From contig SKCR01015015.1 of assembly GCA_019454045.1 (NCBI GenBank), positions 105,966 through 169,965 on the forward strand: DNA of 64,000 nt, in the 5' to 3' direction. This DNA comes from Zanthoxylum bungeanum. Its lineage: Eukaryota > Streptophyta > Magnoliopsida > Sapindales > Rutaceae. Below the pieces are notes generated by a model, which was given only the letters and a program-made list of their open reading frames with translations, did not search any database and was not told the origin of the DNA. This document shows positions 59,955 through 64,000 of this stretch, in pieces. The position numbers and the translations under genes are program-made. Numbering within the stretch: position 1 is the first letter of the stretch; each line of letters starts with the position of its first letter.

Positions 59955-60239
59955 GTGTATGTTTTATAACGTGGCTTATACATATTTAGAATTTACACTA
60001 TTAAGTTACCTGCACTGCTGTACTTACTGCTCTCCCAAACTTTTGCAGTTGTATACATCAATTGTCTCTCATTAATGGCATGCAAGGGCTATTTTATGAT
60101 TACTTCATTCATGTATATATATCAGAATAACTATATATGCACACACTTGATATTGCTAATGTGGCATTGTTTGGAGCTTCTTTTATGTCCTACCATATAA
60201 CTAGAATTTTGTTTCTCTTAATTGATTCACTACAAACAA

Positions 60240-60620
60240 TAAGGTCTTTAGCGTCGAAAACAATCGACGTAAAAAGTGAATAGTTCAACGCCAAAACTAA
60301 ATGGCGTCAAATAATTTCGACACTAAATTTAGACGCTAAAATATGGACGAGAACCACCATTAGTGTCGAAATACAAATTATCGACGCTAAAACCTCTTAC
60401 TTTGCGTCCAACTACTTTCGACGAAAAAGAAGAATTCCCAACGGTAAAGTTCATATTTGGTGACGAAAGTATTCGACGCTAACAATTAAACTTTTAGCGT
60501 CGAATTTATGCGATGCTAAAATCAATAAATTAAATATTATTTGTATACTTTTAGCGTCGAACCTTTCGACGCTAAAAGTATACAAATATTATTTTTTTTA
60601 TTTCTTTTAGCGTTAATAAA
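60240..60620. repeat. CACTA subterminal motif array
   Basis: About a dozen copies of (T)TTAGCGTCGAA or its complement TTCGACGCTAAA in both orientations, for example at 60247, 60340, 60376, 60473, 60497, 60549 and 60567. Paired inverted copies at 60540-60585 form a near-perfect palindrome. Such arrays are the binding sites of the CACTA accessory protein in known elements. Confidence 0.85.
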
Positions 60621-61000
60621 ATTATTATTTTACATAATTTTGCTCTGAAATATTCAATTTAATATTTTAAAAAATATTATTATTTCAAAAAAATTGCCGA
60701 TGAATAGTACAATTATGAAATATTCTAATAATTATTTTATTATTATAATGAAAATTTATTAAATAAAAAAATACATAGTATATTAAAACTAGTTGTTCTG
60801 AATGTTTATACAAATAGAAATAAAATTTATTATTGCTGTGATAGGGGGCGCTCGAGCCCGATGCACTCCGGCCAAGTGAGGCCTCCAACATCTCCCGAAA
60901 AGCCCGTATCTGCTGGTCAAACACCTCCATCTTCTTTTCGTGGTCCACCTTGACCTGTAGTAGCTTATTCTGAGTCTTCTTCAGCTCGTCTTGGGTGGTG

Positions 61001-61005
61001 GCTAG
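61001..61005. repeat. Target duplication GCTAG, left copy (solo LTR A)
   Basis: GCTAG precedes LTR A; the same five bases follow it at 62956-62960. Joining the flanks restores continuity of the CACTA reading frame, which supports the call. Confidence 0.85.
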
Positions 61006-61259
61006 GGATGAATGGTATTTATATCACTATTTTCCACTCATTTAACCTAATATTTTGTATAGTTTCTTGGGTTTTATGAATATTTTGATGTGTTTTATTG
61101 TTATTTTACAGATAAATAAAGTTTGGAAAGCATTGGAAGTAATTTGGAGCCAAAACAGTGAAAAACGATGAAAAAGGGTATTTTGGTAATTTAGCCACGT
61201 CGCGACGCGCAAACCTTCAGCGTCGCGACGCCTAACGTGCACCGGTCATGCTAACGTGC

Positions 61260-61610
61260 ACCGAGGGACATGTGTCAGAATCTGAGAAATTGGACTTGCT
61301 AACGTGCGCCGGATCTTGCTAACGTGCGCCGTGCCACGTGTCATCATCACAGAAGATCAGCTAAAATGCGCTGTGTGCCACGTGTCATAATCCTATTGGA
61401 CCAAACATAGCGCGTTCCACGTGTCACCTTATCATTGGACCGAATCATCGGCGAATCACATACTGCCACGTGTCAAGCTCTCATTGGACCGATCCTTACC
61501 GCGTGCCACATGTCAGCTTCTTATTGGACCGAAATATCAGCCATTCACCGCGTGCCACATGTCAGCTTCTCATTGCACCGTTTCACCACGTGACACGTGT
61601 CATCACCAGA
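61260..61610 (+). promoter_or_regulatory. Array of CACGTG-type boxes in LTR A
   Basis: CCACGTGTCA or close variants (CACGTGTCA, CCACATGTCAG, ACATGTGTCAG) occur about eight times in 350 bp, most followed by CTCATTGGACCG. The core CACGTG is the G-box/ABRE bound by plant bZIP and bHLH factors. The units form an irregular 40-50-bp tandem repeat directly upstream of a TATA box. Confidence 0.75.
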
Positions 61611-61692
61611 TTGCACCGATGAAACGCGCGTGGTCAAACCGCGTAGACCAAATCCGCGTGCCAGCGTCGCGACGCCAGCCCCAACTTTTGCC

Positions 61693-61700
61693 TATAAATT
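61693..61700 (+). promoter_or_regulatory. TATA box of LTR A
   Basis: TATAAATT in GCCTATAAATTCAG, about 90 bp downstream of the last CACGTG box. Confidence 0.6.
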
Positions 61701-61964
61701 CAGTTCAGTTTCATTTCATTTGGTGTGCTTTCCTTGAGATTTTTTCCCTGATTTCATAGGAAGCATCTAGTTTTGTAAATTATTGTAATATTAAAATTAT
61801 GTATTTTTATTTTTAGTTTTTATTACAGCATTTTATTTATTTACTTTATGTTTTGTAGTTAAATTTCCGCTGGGGTAAAAGGTGAAACCTTTAATATAAT
61901 TATCTAGGTAAATCTCACTTAATTATAATTTATAAATTATAATTTAACCAGATTAATTAATGGC

Positions 61965-62105
61965 AGACTTTATTACCGCCTATATGGTCGGTCTAAATAT
62001 AAATTACTTTACCGCCTATATGGCTGGTCTTTATGTGACAGATAATTACCGCCTATATGGCTGGTGTAGTTGGACTAAATGGATTACCGCCTATATGGCT
62101 GATTT
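61965..62105 (+). repeat. Four CGCCTATATGG repeats
   Basis: TTACCGCCTATATGG(C/T) occurs with its ACCGCC at 61975, 62011, 62048 and 62086, a 36-38-bp period. It lies in the transcribed part of LTR A and gives rise to a short open frame of no evident meaning. Confidence 0.85.
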
Positions 62106-64000
62106 TAAATGTTTAACATTATTAATTCCTGAGAAAGCAGAACATAAAATAATTTATATATTATAATAAATGAGATTCCTAGATAAGAAATATTAAATGT
62201 GGATCCTCTAACCCCCAACATTTTATTTTTATTATAGGGAAGTGATGAAACACAATATTCACACTTAATAATTGATTTTCTTTTTATGGGTATTTCTTTA
62301 GATTTTTTATTGAGTCTTAAGCTTAATGCTTCTTGTTAATTGGTCATTAATAAGATTGATGTGGTAAACTTAAAATGAACTAGACATAGGGATTTTAGGT
62401 TTCAGCCTTAGATTCAATAGCCCACGATCTTCCTTGAGGATAGATAACCCTTTAATAGATTTCCTTACATGATAGACATATACCTGTCGGGCGGAGGTAG
62501 CCACAATTGGAACTTGATCTTAATGAATCCAGGTAATTTGGTTGACATAGACATATGGTTCAATTGGGTTAAACTGGGTATTTGCGTCTGACCATCGACA
62601 GAGGCTTTTGCATAATTTCGTGTTCCAGGTTAGCAAACTAATTTATTACACATAGATAAGAGAATCAATTCATCTTTATATTAATATTGTGTGGAGTCAC
62701 GACCGTAGATCTTTGAGTCTTTTCTTTTATTTTCCTTAGTATTTTCTTTTGAGTCTGTTTTTATTTTAATTAGCAAATCCACATTCAACCAACCAAAAAC
62801 AATCAATTCCTTTCTCCCTATAATTAGATACTTGTAAATAAATAGTATCAATAATTAATAACAACAGTAGGAATTAAGTCCTCATGGGATTGATATTTTT
62901 ATACTACTTGAACGATACGTGCGCTTGTGTTATACGTGTGTGTTTACGCCGGTCAGCTAGCTGGTCTCGAAGTCACGAGTCAGTGTCCGAAGAAACAGTA
63001 GTGCGTGCAAATGACGTCGACTTCTTACGAGTGCCAAGGCCGACGTTGTACGATGTCTAATTCTTGAAAACCAATTGCGACAACTGCTCATCTGGTATCA
63101 AGTCAGACCTTGTCTCATGAGTTTGATGTTGGAGCTCCACCATTTCGTTCTGTTTAAAAAAAATTAAGTTAATGTTAGAATTTGAAAAGAAAAAATCAAT
63201 TTAAAATAATAATTATTTTATTTTAAAAACTTAAACTTACATAGCAGCGTTCGGCTTCTCCATTGATCCATTTTTTTCTTCTCATCATAGTGCGTCACTT
63301 AGAAAAAATCTGGAAATGACTGCACCTCACTTGTGCTACTTTGCTAAAAACATAAAATAATTGTACTATTATTCGACATTAGTAAAAATAATGAATTGTT
63401 CAATTACAGTTTAGGATATATTTACCTCGGAATATTCGGCACGATGTTGGATAAATGGCTTGGAACCTCCACAGTGGTTAAAACGCAACTGACTTTGATT
63501 CTCCGCATTTGCGTGACATTTATTCTGCTTTTAACAACACTGTAAGTACCAAAAACGAAGACAATTATAAATTTCTGTTTATTTTAAAATTTACCTCGTG
63601 TTGCTCGCTAGACCAAAGCTCACACAAAAATGTCTAGTCTTACTCCTCTATAAAATCAGGCTTGTGTAGTGGAGCATCCAAAGGTCCATATTCGTCGAAT
63701 ATTGGTTTCCGGACCTTTGTCCTATAATCCTTATAACTTTTCCCCATATGGTAGTCAAGGTACTGTTAGACATTAACTTTGGTCAGATCGACGTCGAACC
63801 ACTCCTACAGGAATAGCAACCAAGTAAAAATGAGTATAGAATAAAAATTTAAATTAACAAACAATATCGAAAAATTAATACTGTAAGGAAACTCACAAGT
63901 AGCGAAGGGAAGAGCTGGTTGATTTTAGTCTCCCACGGTATCTTTCTCCAAGAAACGTAGTTTTGGTGAGCTTCAAACCGAGCCGCAGCACCTATGGTTG

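Larger units (their letters stand above)
61006..62955 (+). repeat. Solo LTR, family A
   Basis: 1950 bp flanked by GCTAG. The start GGATGAATGG corresponds to TGATGAGCGG of the related copy at 22613 (reverse), a start seen in some plant gypsy LTRs; the end is GGTCA. Contains an array of CCACGTGTCA-type boxes (61260-61610), a TATA box (61693-61700), four CGCCTATATGG repeats and TTGATATTTTTATACTACTTGAACG near the end. There is no coding region, so it is a solo LTR. Confidence 0.82.
60227..64000 (-). mobile_element. CACTA (En/Spm) transposon, 3' end
   Basis: Starts CACTACAAACAATAAGG at 60227, the CACTA terminal motif, and is followed by a subterminal array of TTTTAGCGTCGAA motifs. It then carries a multi-exon gene on the minus strand of the plant transposase Ptta/En/Spm type. 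The other end lies beyond the window. A solo LTR splits the gene. Confidence 0.82.
60685..64000 (-). pseudogene. CACTA accessory transposase gene (Ptta/En/Spm, Transposase_24-like), split
   Basis: Exons inferred on the minus strand with GT-AG borders: 63897-64000 (cut by the window), 63595-63804, 63426-63539, 63241-63343, then 62961-63149 continuing, after removal of the solo LTR, at 61000-60685. Readable segments include KPIFDEYGPLDAP, CELWSSEQHE, QNKCHANAENQSQLRFNH with GGSKPF, WINGEAERCY and ELQHQTHE. The last part is a coiled-coil-like DHEKKMEVFDQQIRAF. This order matches plant Ptta/En/Spm proteins. Several stops (in 63595-63804, 63426-63539, 63241-63343 and after SSDTDS), one shift and the LTR break it. 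Confidence 0.72.

Noticed and set aside
61960..62166. 68-codon repeat peptide
   Set aside because: Explained by the four 36-38-bp CGCCTATATGG repeats in a solo LTR.

Overview
This is a plant nuclear window, most probably from a eudicot. The evidence is one intron-rich Hsp110/HSP70-15-type chaperone gene with GT-AG introns, set among plant-type retrotransposons: Ty1/copia, Ty3/gypsy of the Tat/Ogre kind with a second RNase H, an L1-like LINE, a CACTA transposon, and small hAT-like elements. There are no bacterial-style operons, no tRNA or rRNA genes and no CRISPR array. The species cannot be named from what I can see.

Layout. (1) 1-15258: a minus-strand copia element (copy 1). Its 3' LTR is cut by the window start and its 5' LTR is 12854-15258. 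A broken minus-strand LINE (about 5842-12680) sits in its leader. (2) 15259-23279: the 3' part of a plus-strand Tat/Ogre-like gypsy element. It holds a pol that stays in one frame but carries four internal stops, an array of short repeats, a polypurine tract and a long LTR; copia copy 1 abuts it inside pol. (3) 23280-25178: spacer with a minisatellite and a fragment that could be a SINE. (4) 25179-30290: the only recognisable host gene, an 848-residue Hsp110-class protein on the minus strand, with a 565-bp non-autonomous transposon in one intron. (5) 30484-33700: small inverted-repeat elements and AT-rich spacer. (6) about 33700-37266: a decayed copia element lacking its integrase. (7) 38097-41580: LTR and 136-bp repeat array of a second, minus-strand Tat element. 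(8) 41581-56525: a nested set. Copia C (44444-54785, target duplication CTCAT) lies in solo LTR D, which lies in an older C-family copia (C2). (9) 56526-59663: LTR and leader of another copy of the copia-1 family, inserted in the C2 leader. (10) 59887-59954: one exon-like relic of an RTEL1-type helicase. (11) 60227-64000: the 3' end of a CACTA element whose transposase gene is split by a solo LTR (61006-62955, target duplication GCTAG).

Apart from the chaperone gene, every coding region is transposon-derived and carries stops, frameshifts or deletions, so nothing here is predicted to mobilise itself. Three copies of the copia-1 LTR family (copy 1, D, E), two of the C family (C, C2) and two of the Tat family allow direct comparison. 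They show solo-LTR formation, ectopic junctions and sequence exchange between unrelated families.

I found no convincing new multigene system. The observations most worth a second look are: a 93-bp module shared by Tat LTRs and a copia leader; trimeric repeat arrays next to the Tat polypurine tract that look like satellite precursors; two LTR segments packed with bZIP-type sites (CACGTG, TGACG); lost or changed catalytic and TATA motifs in several elements; and the helicase exon relic.
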